The notes below the pieces were generated by a model, which was given only the letters and a program-made list of their open reading frames with translations, did not search any database and was not told the DNA's origin. Positions 1 to 6,633 of a stretch of DNA of 10,303 nt are shown in pieces. The stretch comes from an uncultured bacterium (GTDB lineage: Bacteria > Armatimonadota > Zipacnadia > Zipacnadales > Zipacnadaceae): the NCBI GenBank assembly GCA_937928475.1, contig CALFVE010000040.1:1-10303 (forward strand), written 5' to 3'. The translations under genes and the position numbers were made by a program. The stretch's first letter is position 1, and the number at the start of each line of letters is the position of its first letter.

Positions 1-1
1 G

Positions 2-1282
2 CTGGATCATCTGGGGCCGGACTCGCCCGAGGCTCAGTTGATCGGTGCTTCCCTGACCGAGAACCCGGACAAGGCCCGGGCGGCCAGCCCCAACACGTAC
101 ATCACTGCCGACGATCCGCCCTTCCTCATCATGCACGGAGACATGGACTGGGTCGTCCCCTGGACGCAGAGCCAGGAACTCTACGACCAACTCCGAGCGG
201 CCGGCGTGCCGGCCACCCTGGTGATTGTCCCTGGCGCCGGCCACGGCTTTGCCGGCCCGGAGATTGATGCCCAGGTAGACGCCTTCTTTGATCAGCACCT
301 CAAGGGCCTCGCCCCGCCTGCGGCTGGCGCGGCACAGCCCCCACCCGCCGGAGCCTACAAGCCGCAGCCCGGAGCCCTCGGGGTGGTCGTCAAGACGGAC
401 CTGGTTCTCCACGACGCCGCCCGGAACAAGGACCTGCGCATCGTCGCCGTCTATCCGCGGGAGCCCGGAGCCTATCCGGTCATTGTCTTCTCCCACGGCT
501 TCGGGGGAAGCCCCCGCTACTATTCGACGCTCAGTCGTTACTGGGCGAGCCACGGCTACGTGGTGCTGCTGCCCACCCACGCCGACTCGCTCTCCCTCCA
601 GCCCGGCGGCGAGAACTGGATAGGCGTGGGCGAGGACATCCGCGAGATGTTCCGCGACCCCCAAGCCTGGGTCAACCGGCCCAAGGACGTCTCCTTCCTG
701 CTGGACTGCCTGCCGCAACTAGAGCAGCAGGCCCCGGACCTGGCGGGGAAAATGGAGGCCGGAAGGATTGGCGTCGGCGGGCATTCCTTCGGCGCTTACA
801 CAGCGCAGGTGATCGGGGGAGCGACGCTCACCCTACCGGGCCAGGCGCAGCCTGTGAGTCTGGCGGACGACCGCGTCAAGGCGGTCCTGATGCTCTCCGG
901 ACAGGGCCCCGGACAGATGGGACTCACCGAGCGTTCCTGGGAGAACTTCCGCCTGCCCGCGATGGGGATGACCGGATCGCTGGACCGGGGAGCCCTGGGC
1001 CAGGCCCCGGAATGGCGCCGGCGGGCCTTTGAGTTGTGCCCGCCGGGGGATAAATACTTCGTATTCATCGAGGGTGCCAGCCACTTCTCTTTCAACGACC
1101 TGGTCGGACCCCTGGCCCGTCTGAAGCAGCCCCAACGCGAGGCGATCACCGGGTACATCCGCATGGCCAGCCTGGCCTTTTGGGACGCTTACTTGAAGGG
1201 GGAGGTCGCCGCTAAGGATTACCTCCAATCCGACGGCTTCGCCCAGTATAGCCACGGTGCCGCCAGCCTCACTTGCCGGTAG
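2..1282 (+). CDS. Tandem alpha/beta-hydrolase fusion protein, 5' end missing (esterase-like)
   Basis: The reading frame is open from base 2 with no stop upstream, so the gene enters from outside the window; 426 residues are visible. The TTG at 38 is not a credible start because family-like sequence (DSPEAQLIG) lies before it. The first piece is the C-terminal end of a BD-FAE/prolyl-oligopeptidase-like hydrolase: its acid lies in HGDMDWVVP (Asp codon 146-148) and its His in GAGHGF (codon 242-244). It ends at FFDQHLKGL, a normal end for that family. A Pro/Ala-rich linker (about 310-375) leads to a second complete hydrolase domain resembling dienelactone hydrolase/PAF-acetylhydrolase-like proteins. 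That domain has an oxyanion-type FSHGFGG, the nucleophile elbow GHSFG (Ser codon 785-787), a likely acid in GSLDRG (983-985) and His in GASHF (1082-1084). Both triads look intact where visible. It probably hydrolyses esters, perhaps on carbohydrates; the substrate is unknown. It ends with TAG inside a palindrome shared with the convergent aminotransferase. Confidence 0.85.
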   Translation: MDHLGPDSPEAQLIGASLTENPDKARAASPNTYITADDPPFLIMHGDMDWVVPWTQSQELYDQLRAAGVPATLVIVPGAGHGFAGPEIDAQVDAFFDQHLKGLAPPAAGAAQPPPAGAYKPQPGALGVVVKTDLVLHDAARNKDLRIVAVYPREPGAYPVIVFSHGFGGSPRYYSTLSRYWASHGYVVLLPTHADSLSLQPGGENWIGVGEDIREMFRDPQAWVNRPKDVSFLLDCLPQLEQQAPDLAGKMEAGRIGVGGHSFGAYTAQVIGGATLTLPGQAQPVSLADDRVKAVLMLSGQGPGQMGLTERSWENFRLPAMGMTGSLDRGALGQAPEWRRRAFELCPPGDKYFVFIEGASHFSFNDLVGPLARLKQPQREAITGYIRMASLAFWDAYLKGEVAAKDYLQSDGFAQYSHGAASLTCR

Positions 1283-1290
1283 CCTACCGG
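1276..1290. terminator. 15-base palindrome at the convergent gene ends, possible bidirectional hairpin
   Basis: CCGGTAG, one spacer base, then CTACCGG form a perfect inverted repeat. It contains the TAG stop of the hydrolase gene and lies 27 bases from the stop of the minus-strand aminotransferase. As RNA it could fold into a 6-bp stem with a 3-base loop. There is no T tract on either side, so a classical intrinsic terminator is not shown. The position between convergent genes makes a terminator role plausible but unproven. Confidence 0.3.
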
Positions 1291-1317
1291 GGCCGGGTCC
1301 TGGTGCGGTGCCGCTTC

Positions 1318-2574
1318 CTACAGCCGGTGGGCGTTCTCCATTACCTTGCGAATCCCGGCCGCGGTCATCCTAGCCACCTCCGGCCCGTTGGGTGGACGCA
1401 GGGGATTGGTCAGACCGGTATGCCGGTTGCAGTGGTCTTGGGCCACCGGGTACTGGTCCAGCGAGTAGTTAACGGGCGCCGCGTGGGGGCAGGACCAGGG
1501 GCAGCCTTGGCCGTAACCGTTCATCGCCTGGAACACTGTCATCGCCGGCAGGATGAACGACTGCCAGACCCCCGTCTGTACGCCCTCCGCGTTCATCGCT
1601 TCCACCAGCCGGAAGCGGAAGGCGGAGGCGTCCTCCTCGTGCCCCAGGGCGGCCATGTCGAAGCGGATGGTGTAGTTGTACCAGTTGTGCTCGCAGCCCT
1701 CCGGCTCGGTGGGCAGAATCAGGTACGGCACGTCTCGGAGCGCCTCGTGGAAGATTATTGCGTTCTCCTTGATGCACTCCAGGTACCAGTCCAGTTTGCG
1801 AAGTTGCGCGCGGCCGAAGGCAGCCGTGAGGTCGTTGTTGCGGTACATCCAGCCCAGGGCGTAAGCGTGATAGTCGCGGGACTCGGCAGGAGTGCGGGTT
1901 TCTCCAAAAGACCACAGCATGCGCGCCTTGGCCAGCATCTCCTCGTCATCGGTTACGAACATCCCGCCTTCCCCGGAGCAGTGCAGTTTGTTCTGGTTGC
2001 AGGAGAAGGCGGCGCAGTGCCCCCAGGTGCCTACCTTCCTGCCTTGGAACTTCGCTCCGTGCGCCTGGCAGGCGTCCTCGATGACCTTGATTCCGTGGCG
2101 GTTGGCGATTTCCATCACCCTGGCCATGTCCACCGGCAAGCCGTGCAGGTGCACGACAATTATCGCCTTAGTGCGCGGGGTAATTGCCGCCTCGATCTTG
2201 TCCACGTCAATATTCATGGTGTCAAAGTCTATGTCCACGAACACGGGAAGGCAGTTGTGGTGCAGGCAGCAGGTGGCCGAGGAAGACCAGGAGTAGGCGG
2301 GGACGAGCACCTCGTCACCGACTCCGCAGTCGCAGGCGGCCAGGCACATGTGCAGGGCAGCAGTGCCGGAGTTGGTGGTAATGGCGAAGCGATTGCCGTT
2401 CCAAGCGGCGAACTCCTGCTCTAGGGCGGTGCAGTTGGGGCCGAAGGTGTGAACGTCTCCCTCCAGCGAGGCCATCACCATCTGCCGGTCCACGTCGTCA
2501 ATGGGCGGCCACGGCTTGACGGCCCCCGGCGGTACGGCGGGTGTGCCGCCGTGCAGAGCCAAGGTCTCGGGCAT
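1318..2574 (-). CDS. DegT/DnrJ/EryC1/StrS family PLP-dependent aminotransferase
   Basis: A 418-residue cytosolic fold-type I aminotransferase. The family usually transfers an amino group from glutamate or glutamine to a keto-sugar nucleotide or keto-cyclitol. The N-terminus (LALHGGTPAV) is typical of the branch that includes AHBA synthase-like and scyllo-inosose aminotransferase-like proteins. Visible motifs are SGTAAL (69-74) for phosphate binding, EDACQAHGA (166-174) with Asp167 for the pyridine nitrogen, and FSCNQNK ending at the Schiff-base Lys196 (codon 1987-1989), followed by GEGG. Length is normal for the family. The start is ATG at 2574 because AAGGAG at 2584-2589 lies 9 bases upstream; the in-frame TTG at 2601 overlaps nothing useful. 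It stops with TAG. The gene stands alone, with no sugar-nucleotide genes beside it, so the substrate cannot be named. It could be co-transcribed with the deacetylase 238 bases upstream, but a hairpin lies between them. Confidence 0.92.
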   Translation of the reverse strand: MPETLALHGGTPAVPPGAVKPWPPIDDVDRQMVMASLEGDVHTFGPNCTALEQEFAAWNGNRFAITTNSGTAALHMCLAACDCGVGDEVLVPAYSWSSSATCCLHHNCLPVFVDIDFDTMNIDVDKIEAAITPRTKAIIVVHLHGLPVDMARVMEIANRHGIKVIEDACQAHGAKFQGRKVGTWGHCAAFSCNQNKLHCSGEGGMFVTDDEEMLAKARMLWSFGETRTPAESRDYHAYALGWMYRNNDLTAAFGRAQLRKLDWYLECIKENAIIFHEALRDVPYLILPTEPEGCEHNWYNYTIRFDMAALGHEEDASAFRFRLVEAMNAEGVQTGVWQSFILPAMTVFQAMNGYGQGCPWSCPHAAPVNYSLDQYPVAQDHCNRHTGLTNPLRPPNGPEVARMTAAGIRKVMENAHRL

Positions 2575-2583
2575 AACGAGTCT

Positions 2584-2589
2584 CTCCTT
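2584..2589 (-). promoter_or_regulatory. Ribosome binding site AAGGAG of the aminotransferase gene
   Basis: On the minus strand AAGGAG stands 9 bases before the ATG at 2574. It decides the start in favour of that ATG over the in-frame TTG 27 bases upstream, and the resulting protein begins where DegT family members of this type usually begin. Confidence 0.75.
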
Positions 2590-2680
2590 CCAGACGCGCA
2601 AGAATGCTTGTTACGTACTAGGTTGGGACCGCGGCTGCAGGGGGCGTGATGAACGGCGCTCGCCCGCGCGCGGCATGAAT

Positions 2681-2720
2681 CCGGCCCGCTTTTCGTTCGG
2701 CAGTCAGAGAAGCGGGCCGG
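2681..2720. repeat. Perfect 11-bp inverted repeat between deacetylase and aminotransferase genes
   Basis: CCGGCCCGCTT at 2681-2691 is matched exactly by AAGCGGGCCGG at 2710-2720, with an 18-base loop. It lies in the 238-base gap (2575-2812), which otherwise holds no credible gene. In transcript sense it begins 92 bases after the deacetylase stop. The stem is very GC-rich but no run of U follows, so it may be a Rho-dependent pause site, an RNA-stabilising end or an operator for the aminotransferase gene. Which of these applies cannot be told from the sequence. Confidence 0.5.
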
Positions 2721-2812
2721 CTTCGCAGGAAGACACTGCTCGTCACGGCTCCTCCGCAGGGAGCCTAGCCACCTATTCGCGCCCTTCGCCTCGGTTTCCT
2801 CTTGCCGCCGCT

Positions 2813-3736
2813 CTACTCTTCGCGGGCCGCCTCCACCAGCCGCTTCAGTGTGGTCAAGGTATAGCCTTTCTCGCTCAGCGCCTCGACCACCAACGGCAGG
2901 GCTTGCTGCGAGACCGGGCCGGCGTGCATAAGGATGATGCCACCGGGACCCGAGCGCCGCACCAGCGCCCGCGCTACCGCCTCCGCATCTCCGGTGCGGT
3001 TGTAGTCCACGGCAGTGGCGCTCCAGGTCACCGTCCGATAGCCCAGCCCGGCGGCGGTCTTGACGACAGAGGCATTGTATTCACCGTACGGGGGCCGGAA
3101 GTACTTGGGCGCGGACATGGACATCCCCTGCTCCTCGAGGAGCCGCTCGACCACCGTCAACTCTTGCTCCAGGCGCTCCCCCGATATGCGCTTGCAATGA
3201 GGATGCTTGTCCGTGTGGTTGCCTAGGTCGTGGCCGTCATCTTTGATCCGGCGCAGCAGGTCGGGGTAGGTGCGGACGAACCAGCCGGTGACGAAGAAGG
3301 TGCAGTCAACTTCCTTCTCGGCCAGGAGGTCCAGCATGGCCTCCAGCGCAGGGCGGGTCGTGGTCTCGCCGAGGTCAATGGTCAGCGCCACCAACGGCCG
3401 CGTGAGGGGGACACGTTCCAGCACCGAGAGGTCCGGCTGCGAAGCGGGCTGAGCCGGAGCCGCCGGCACCGGAGTTGCTGGCGGCCGGATGAGAGCCGCG
3501 GCCGCTGGCGCTGGCTTCGGCTCTTCACGGGCAGACGGTCGCGGCGGCTGCGTGGGCGCCGGGCGCACCCCCCGAAGCACCGCTGGTGGCGTCGGCTCGG
3601 CCAGAAAGCGCGATCCTGCCCACCAGATACCCAAAGCGGCCGCCACCAGTCCCAGCGCCAGTCCGACCTGCGCGGGCCCGCCGGCTCGGCCCGCATTCTT
3701 GCTAGCTCCCATGATTCCTCTTGGCCTAGTGCGCAT
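2813..3736 (-). CDS. Membrane-anchored polysaccharide deacetylase (NodB homology, CE4-like)
   Basis: A 307-residue protein that probably removes N- or O-acetyl groups from cell-wall or other polysaccharide outside the membrane. Residues 23-40 form one hydrophobic segment after a basic N-terminus (signal anchor or uncleaved signal). Residues 45-105 are a Pro/Ala-rich linker, and 114-305 are the NodB domain. Motifs are TIDLG (119-123), HTDKH (174-178), RPPYG (214-218), VDYN (243-246) and ILMH (268-271). The metal-binding histidines and catalytic Asp121 are present, but the second Asp of the usual TFDDG motif is Leu122. The ATG at 3736 is preceded by a purine-rich GGGGGGAAGG; an in-frame ATG at 3712 is an alternative that still keeps the membrane segment. 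It stops with TAG. It is divergent from lepA across 153 bases. The fold is certain; catalytic competence and substrate are not. Confidence 0.9.
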   Translation of the reverse strand: MRTRPRGIMGASKNAGRAGGPAQVGLALGLVAAALGIWWAGSRFLAEPTPPAVLRGVRPAPTQPPRPSAREEPKPAPAAAALIRPPATPVPAAPAQPASQPDLSVLERVPLTRPLVALTIDLGETTTRPALEAMLDLLAEKEVDCTFFVTGWFVRTYPDLLRRIKDDGHDLGNHTDKHPHCKRISGERLEQELTVVERLLEEQGMSMSAPKYFRPPYGEYNASVVKTAAGLGYRTVTWSATAVDYNRTGDAEAVARALVRRSGPGGIILMHAGPVSQQALPLVVEALSEKGYTLTTLKRLVEAAREE

Positions 3737-3853
3737 ATACCTTCCCCCCGCTCCTCAGCCATGATTCGCGGGAGAAAGCGGCATATCCTGCCGGCGTGCC
3801 CGCAAGACTAGAGCGGTGGGCTCGCTGAAGGCACTCGCCGGTTTGCCTGCCCG

Positions 3854-3882
3854 TTGGCGGCCACTTGCTTTGCGTGTACAAT
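3854..3882 (+). promoter_or_regulatory. Sigma70-type promoter of lepA, probably giving a leaderless mRNA
   Basis: TTGGCG at 3854-3859 and TACAAT at 3877-3882 are separated by exactly 17 bases, close to the housekeeping consensus in both boxes and spacing. Transcription would be expected to begin about 6 to 8 bases after the -10 box, at or one to two bases before the lepA ATG at 3890. No Shine-Dalgarno sequence precedes that ATG, unlike most neighbouring genes. The mRNA should therefore be leaderless or nearly so. This is inferred from sequence and not measured. Confidence 0.65.
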
Positions 3883-3889
3883 ACCCGGG

Positions 3890-4432
3890 ATGATTCGGCA
3901 AGACCTGATCCGCAACTTCTGCATCGTCGCGCACATAGACCACGGCAAATCCACCCTGGCCGACCGCCTGCTGGAGTACTGCGGCGCCATCGGCGAGCGC
4001 GAGATGAAAGACCAGGTTCTGGACAGCCTCGACCTGGAGCGCGAGCGGGGCATCACCATCAAGGCCTCGGCGGTGACCTTGCAGTACCCGGCCCGCGACG
4101 GCCAAACTTACCTGCTCAACCTGATTGACACGCCGGGACATGTGGACTTCGCCTATGAGGTCTCCCGGGCGCTGCACGCCTGCGAGGGTGCGGTGCTGCT
4201 GGTGGATGTCTCCCAGGGCGTCGAAGCCCAGACCGTCGCCAACGCCTATCTGGCCGTGGACCAGGGACTGGAGTTGATTCCGGTCATCTCCAAGATTGAC
4301 CTGACTAACTTCCCGCGCGAGCGGGTGGCCCAGGAGATGGAGGACACCTTCGGCTTCTTGCCGGAGGAGATCGTCTATGCCTCGGGCAAGACCGGGGAGG
4401 GCGTCCCGGAGGTCTTGGAGGCCGTGGTGTAG
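3890..4432 (+). CDS. lepA: lepA (EF-4) N-terminal GTPase half, ended by in-frame TAG at codon 181
   Basis: This is the G domain of elongation factor 4, a ribosome-associated translational GTPase of the EF-G family. Visible are the P-loop AHIDHGKST (14-22), switch I RERGITI (51-57) and DTPGH (80-84). The G4 motif reads SKID (134-137) where NKID is usual, and G5 reads SGK (165-167) where SAK is usual. The ATG at 3890 matches the usual LepA start; the TTG at 3854 belongs to the -35 box. At 4430-4432 a TAG interrupts the frame after VLEAVV, where other LepA proteins carry a residue (often Glu or Arg) before the (R/D)-I/V-P-x-P linker. The same frame continues at once with the rest of LepA, and the total of 599 codons is normal. 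A GAG-to-TAG change, a sequence error, readthrough or a truly split protein are all possible. Five of eight genes here end in TAG, which argues against general amber reassignment. Confidence 0.88.
   Translation: MIRQDLIRNFCIVAHIDHGKSTLADRLLEYCGAIGEREMKDQVLDSLDLERERGITIKASAVTLQYPARDGQTYLLNLIDTPGHVDFAYEVSRALHACEGAVLLVDVSQGVEAQTVANAYLAVDQGLELIPVISKIDLTNFPRERVAQEMEDTFGFLPEEIVYASGKTGEGVPEVLEAVV
4430..4432 (+). other. lepA: In-frame amber codon inside lepA at the G domain/domain II boundary
   Basis: The reading frame is the same on both sides and the protein similarity is unbroken: VLEAVV before, RVPAPAGDP after. Only this codon departs from the family. One base change from GAG, AAG or CAG would explain it. 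A GTG lies one codon downstream (4436-4438) and GGAGG lies at 4417-4421, so a terminating ribosome could restart there. Confidence 0.9.
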
Positions 4433-4435
4433 CGG

Positions 4436-5689
4436 GTGCCAGCGCCGGCGGGTGATCCCCAGGCCCCGCTGCGGGCGCTCATCTTCGACGCCCAGTTTGA
4501 CACCCACCGCGGCGTCATTGTCTACCTGCGCGTTTTCGAGGGCGTGGTGCAAAAGGGCGACCGCATCATGATGATGTCCACCGGCAGGAGCTTCGAGGTC
4601 TCGGAGGTGGGGCTGCTTCGGCCGCAGCTGGCGCCTACTGAGGCCCTGGCGGCCGGGCAGGTGGGCTACCTGACTGCTATGATAAGAAACGTCAGCGACA
4701 GCCGGGTAGGCGACACCATCACCCATGCCACCCGCCCGGCTGCCGAGCCGCTGCCAGGCTACCGCGAGGTACAGCCGATGGTCTTCGCCGGACTGTATCC
4801 CTCGAATAGTGATGACTACGGGGATCTCAAAGACGCCATTGACCGCTATGCCCTGAATGACCCCTCCTTCACCTACGAACCGGAGACCTCGGCAGCCTTG
4901 GGCTTCGGCTTCCGCTGTGGCTATCTGGGCCTGCTCCACATGGAGATTGTGCAGGAGCGCCTGGAGCGCGACTACGGCCTGGACCTGGTCAACACGGCCC
5001 CTTCGGTGCGCTATCGCCTGCGCCTGACCAACGGAGAGACGCTGGAGGTCGAAAACCCGGCTATGTTCCCCGAGGCCGGGCGCATCGAGGCAGTGGAGGA
5101 GCCGGTAGTGAAGGCCGAGATTACCTGCCCGCATGCTTACGTCGGCGCCTGTATGAAACTTTGCGAGGACCGGCGCGGGGAGTACCTGGACACCAAATAC
5201 CTGGACGGCGAACGGGCGCAGATTCTCTACCGCCTGCCCTTAGCCGAGGTCATCGTGGACTTCTTCGACGACCTCAAGTCGGTCAGCCGGGGGTACGCTA
5301 TCCTCGACTACGAGCCGGTCGGCTACCAGCCGGCGGACCTGGTGAAGGTGGACGTGTTCATCAACATGGAGCCGGTGGACGCCCTCTCCTTCGTCTGCCA
5401 CCGTCTGGTCGCCGAGCGGCGGGGCCGAGAGGTCCTGCAGAAACTGCGGCGGGAGATCCCCAAGCAGATGTTCGAGGTGCGCCTGCAGGCGGGGATCGGC
5501 CGGCGGATTATTGCCTCCGAGAAGATCGCTCCCCTGCGCAAGGACGTGCTGGAGAAGTGCTACGGTGGGGACGTGACCCGCAAGCGCAAACTGCTGGAGC
5601 GCCAGAAAGAGGGCAAGCGCCGCATGAAGCAGATCGGCCGCGTGGAGGTCCCTCAGGAGGCCTTCATGGCAGTGCTGAGGAGAGACTAG
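4436..5689 (+). CDS. lepA: lepA (EF-4) C-terminal part: domain II, III, V and CTD
   Basis: This stretch holds the rest of EF-4 in the same frame as the N-terminal half. Domain II begins at ALIFDAQFD, followed by GVVQKGDRI. The highly conserved block GFGFRCGYLGLLHMEI covers about 4903-4950, with domain V-like sequence in the DFFDDLKSVSRGYA region. The LepA-specific C-terminal domain contains CYGGD and ends GKRRMKQIGRVEVPQEAF, just as in other bacteria. The frame shows no further damage, so any loss of function is recent or the product is still made. The listed start is the first possible initiator, GTG at 4436; GGAGG at 4417-4421 lies 14 bases away, which is long for direct initiation but compatible with reinitiation. 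If the TAG is read through or is an error, this is simply codons 182 onward of one 599-codon gene (3890-5689). It stops with TAG 19 bases before the aldolase gene. Confidence 0.87.
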   Translation: MPAPAGDPQAPLRALIFDAQFDTHRGVIVYLRVFEGVVQKGDRIMMMSTGRSFEVSEVGLLRPQLAPTEALAAGQVGYLTAMIRNVSDSRVGDTITHATRPAAEPLPGYREVQPMVFAGLYPSNSDDYGDLKDAIDRYALNDPSFTYEPETSAALGFGFRCGYLGLLHMEIVQERLERDYGLDLVNTAPSVRYRLRLTNGETLEVENPAMFPEAGRIEAVEEPVVKAEITCPHAYVGACMKLCEDRRGEYLDTKYLDGERAQILYRLPLAEVIVDFFDDLKSVSRGYAILDYEPVGYQPADLVKVDVFINMEPVDALSFVCHRLVAERRGREVLQKLRREIPKQMFEVRLQAGIGRRIIASEKIAPLRKDVLEKCYGGDVTRKRKLLERQKEGKRRMKQIGRVEVPQEAFMAVLRRD

Positions 5690-5696
5690 GCCCTAG

Positions 5697-5702
5697 GGAG
5701 GG
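5697..5702 (+). promoter_or_regulatory. Ribosome binding site GGAGGG for the GTG-started aldolase
   Basis: GGAGGG stands 6 bases before GTG at 5709 and immediately follows the lepA stop. It supports the non-ATG start and translation from a lepA-led transcript. Confidence 0.7.
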
Positions 5703-5708
5703 CTACCT

Positions 5709-6620
5709 GTGACGGGCTCCGACGTGCGCAACCTCATGCTCGCCGCGCGGGAACAGCACTTGCTCGTTCCCGCCTTCAACATCGCCTACCCCATGATCGA
5801 GGCGGTCGTGGGCGCGCTGGTGCAGACGGACGCTTTCGGCTTGATCGAGGTGGCCCGCCCGGACCTTGAGCATTTCGAGGCGAAGAGCCTGGGAGCGGTA
5901 GCGGACGAGTTCCGGCGCTGCGCGGACGAGCACCATTGCGCCCTGCACTTGGATCACGTCCCGGTGGTTGACGAGGTGGGACGGCGGGTGGACTGGGCGG
6001 CGATGATTCAGGAGGGCCTGGACTGTGGCTACCACTCGGTGATGCTGGATGGCTCGCGCCTGCCCCTGGAGGAGAACCTAGCCGCCACCCGACAGGTCGT
6101 GGAAATGGCCGTGCCTTACGGCGCGCCGGTGGAGGCGGAACTGGGCTCCGTCTTGGGGCACGAGCCGGGGCCGCTCCCGCCCTACGAGCAACTCTTCGCC
6201 AGCGGCCTGGGCTTCACCTCAGTAGCGGAGGCGACGCGCTTCGTGAGGAAAACGGGCGTGGATTGGCTCTCGGTGGCGGTGGGCAATGTTCATGGTGCGC
6301 TGGTCGGAGCGGCGGCCCAGCAGCCCAAAGTGCAGGCGCGCCTGGCCCTGGATCGGGTACGCGAACTGGCCCAGGCCACGGAAGTGCCCTTGGTGCTACA
6401 CGGGGGCTCGGGCATCCCGGCCGAGTACCTGCGAGCGGCGGCGCGGGAGGGCGTGGTCAAACTGAACGTGGCCACCGAACTGCGCCGGGCCTACCAGCAG
6501 GCCGGGGAAATTACAGGCAGCGTGGCCGCCGCCCAGGAGGCCGTAGCCCAGGCTGTGCGGGAAATGGTCACGGATAAGTTGGGGATCGCAGGGAGCGCCA
6601 CGCGGCTGAGGACCTCCTGA
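5709..6620 (+). CDS. Class II (zinc-dependent) ketose-bisphosphate aldolase, FbaA/GatY-like
   Basis: A 303-residue cytosolic aldolase expected to cleave or form a ketose bisphosphate (fructose-1,6- or tagatose-1,6-bisphosphate) or a related sugar phosphate, using DHAP as the enolising partner. Motifs in order: PAFN (21-24); LHLDH (79-83) with catalytic Asp82 and zinc ligand His83; YHSVMLDGS (108-116); EAELGSVLG (142-150) carrying the conserved Glu; VGNVHG (191-196) with zinc ligand His195; LHGGSG (230-235) with zinc ligand His231 and the phosphate loop; KLNVATELR (251-259). All catalytic and metal residues are present. The usual Gly after LDH is Val84. The KxNxATEL form is common in GatY/KbaY/IolJ-type members, so glycolytic fructose-bisphosphate aldolase is only one option. 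The GTG start is supported by GGAGGG 6 bases upstream. It lies 19 bases behind lepA and 13 before the transporter gene, probably in one operon. Confidence 0.93.
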   Translation: MTGSDVRNLMLAAREQHLLVPAFNIAYPMIEAVVGALVQTDAFGLIEVARPDLEHFEAKSLGAVADEFRRCADEHHCALHLDHVPVVDEVGRRVDWAAMIQEGLDCGYHSVMLDGSRLPLEENLAATRQVVEMAVPYGAPVEAELGSVLGHEPGPLPPYEQLFASGLGFTSVAEATRFVRKTGVDWLSVAVGNVHGALVGAAAQQPKVQARLALDRVRELAQATEVPLVLHGGSGIPAEYLRAAAREGVVKLNVATELRRAYQQAGEITGSVAAAQEAVAQAVREMVTDKLGIAGSATRLRTS

Positions 6621-6633
6621 GGCACACGCGGCG

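Noticed and set aside
310..375. Possible frameshift or gene boundary between the two hydrolase domains
   Set aside because: The frame is continuous, the linker is typical Pro/Ala-rich sequence, and no stop, start or ribosome site lies between the domains.
1273..2424. 383-codon open frame on the plus strand opposite the aminotransferase
   Set aside because: It is a mirror of the DegT-family gene, whose PLP motifs and ribosome site are clear. The plus-strand product shows no domain.
3854..3889. Upstream TTG start of lepA adding 12 residues
   Set aside because: The TTG is the -35 box itself, the added residues are not part of LepA, and the ATG at 3890 matches the family start.
4430..4432. Amber reassignment or pyrrolysine insertion as the reason for the lepA TAG
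   Set aside because: TAG is the natural stop of several genes here, including lepA itself, whose C-terminus ends where the family ends. No pyl genes or suppressor tRNA are visible. It cannot be fully excluded, but a mutation, an error or reinitiation is simpler.
3755..5134. 459-codon open frame on the minus strand opposite lepA
   Set aside because: It runs antisense to strongly conserved LepA sequence. Its translation resembles no family and its openness follows from the GC-rich codon bias of lepA.
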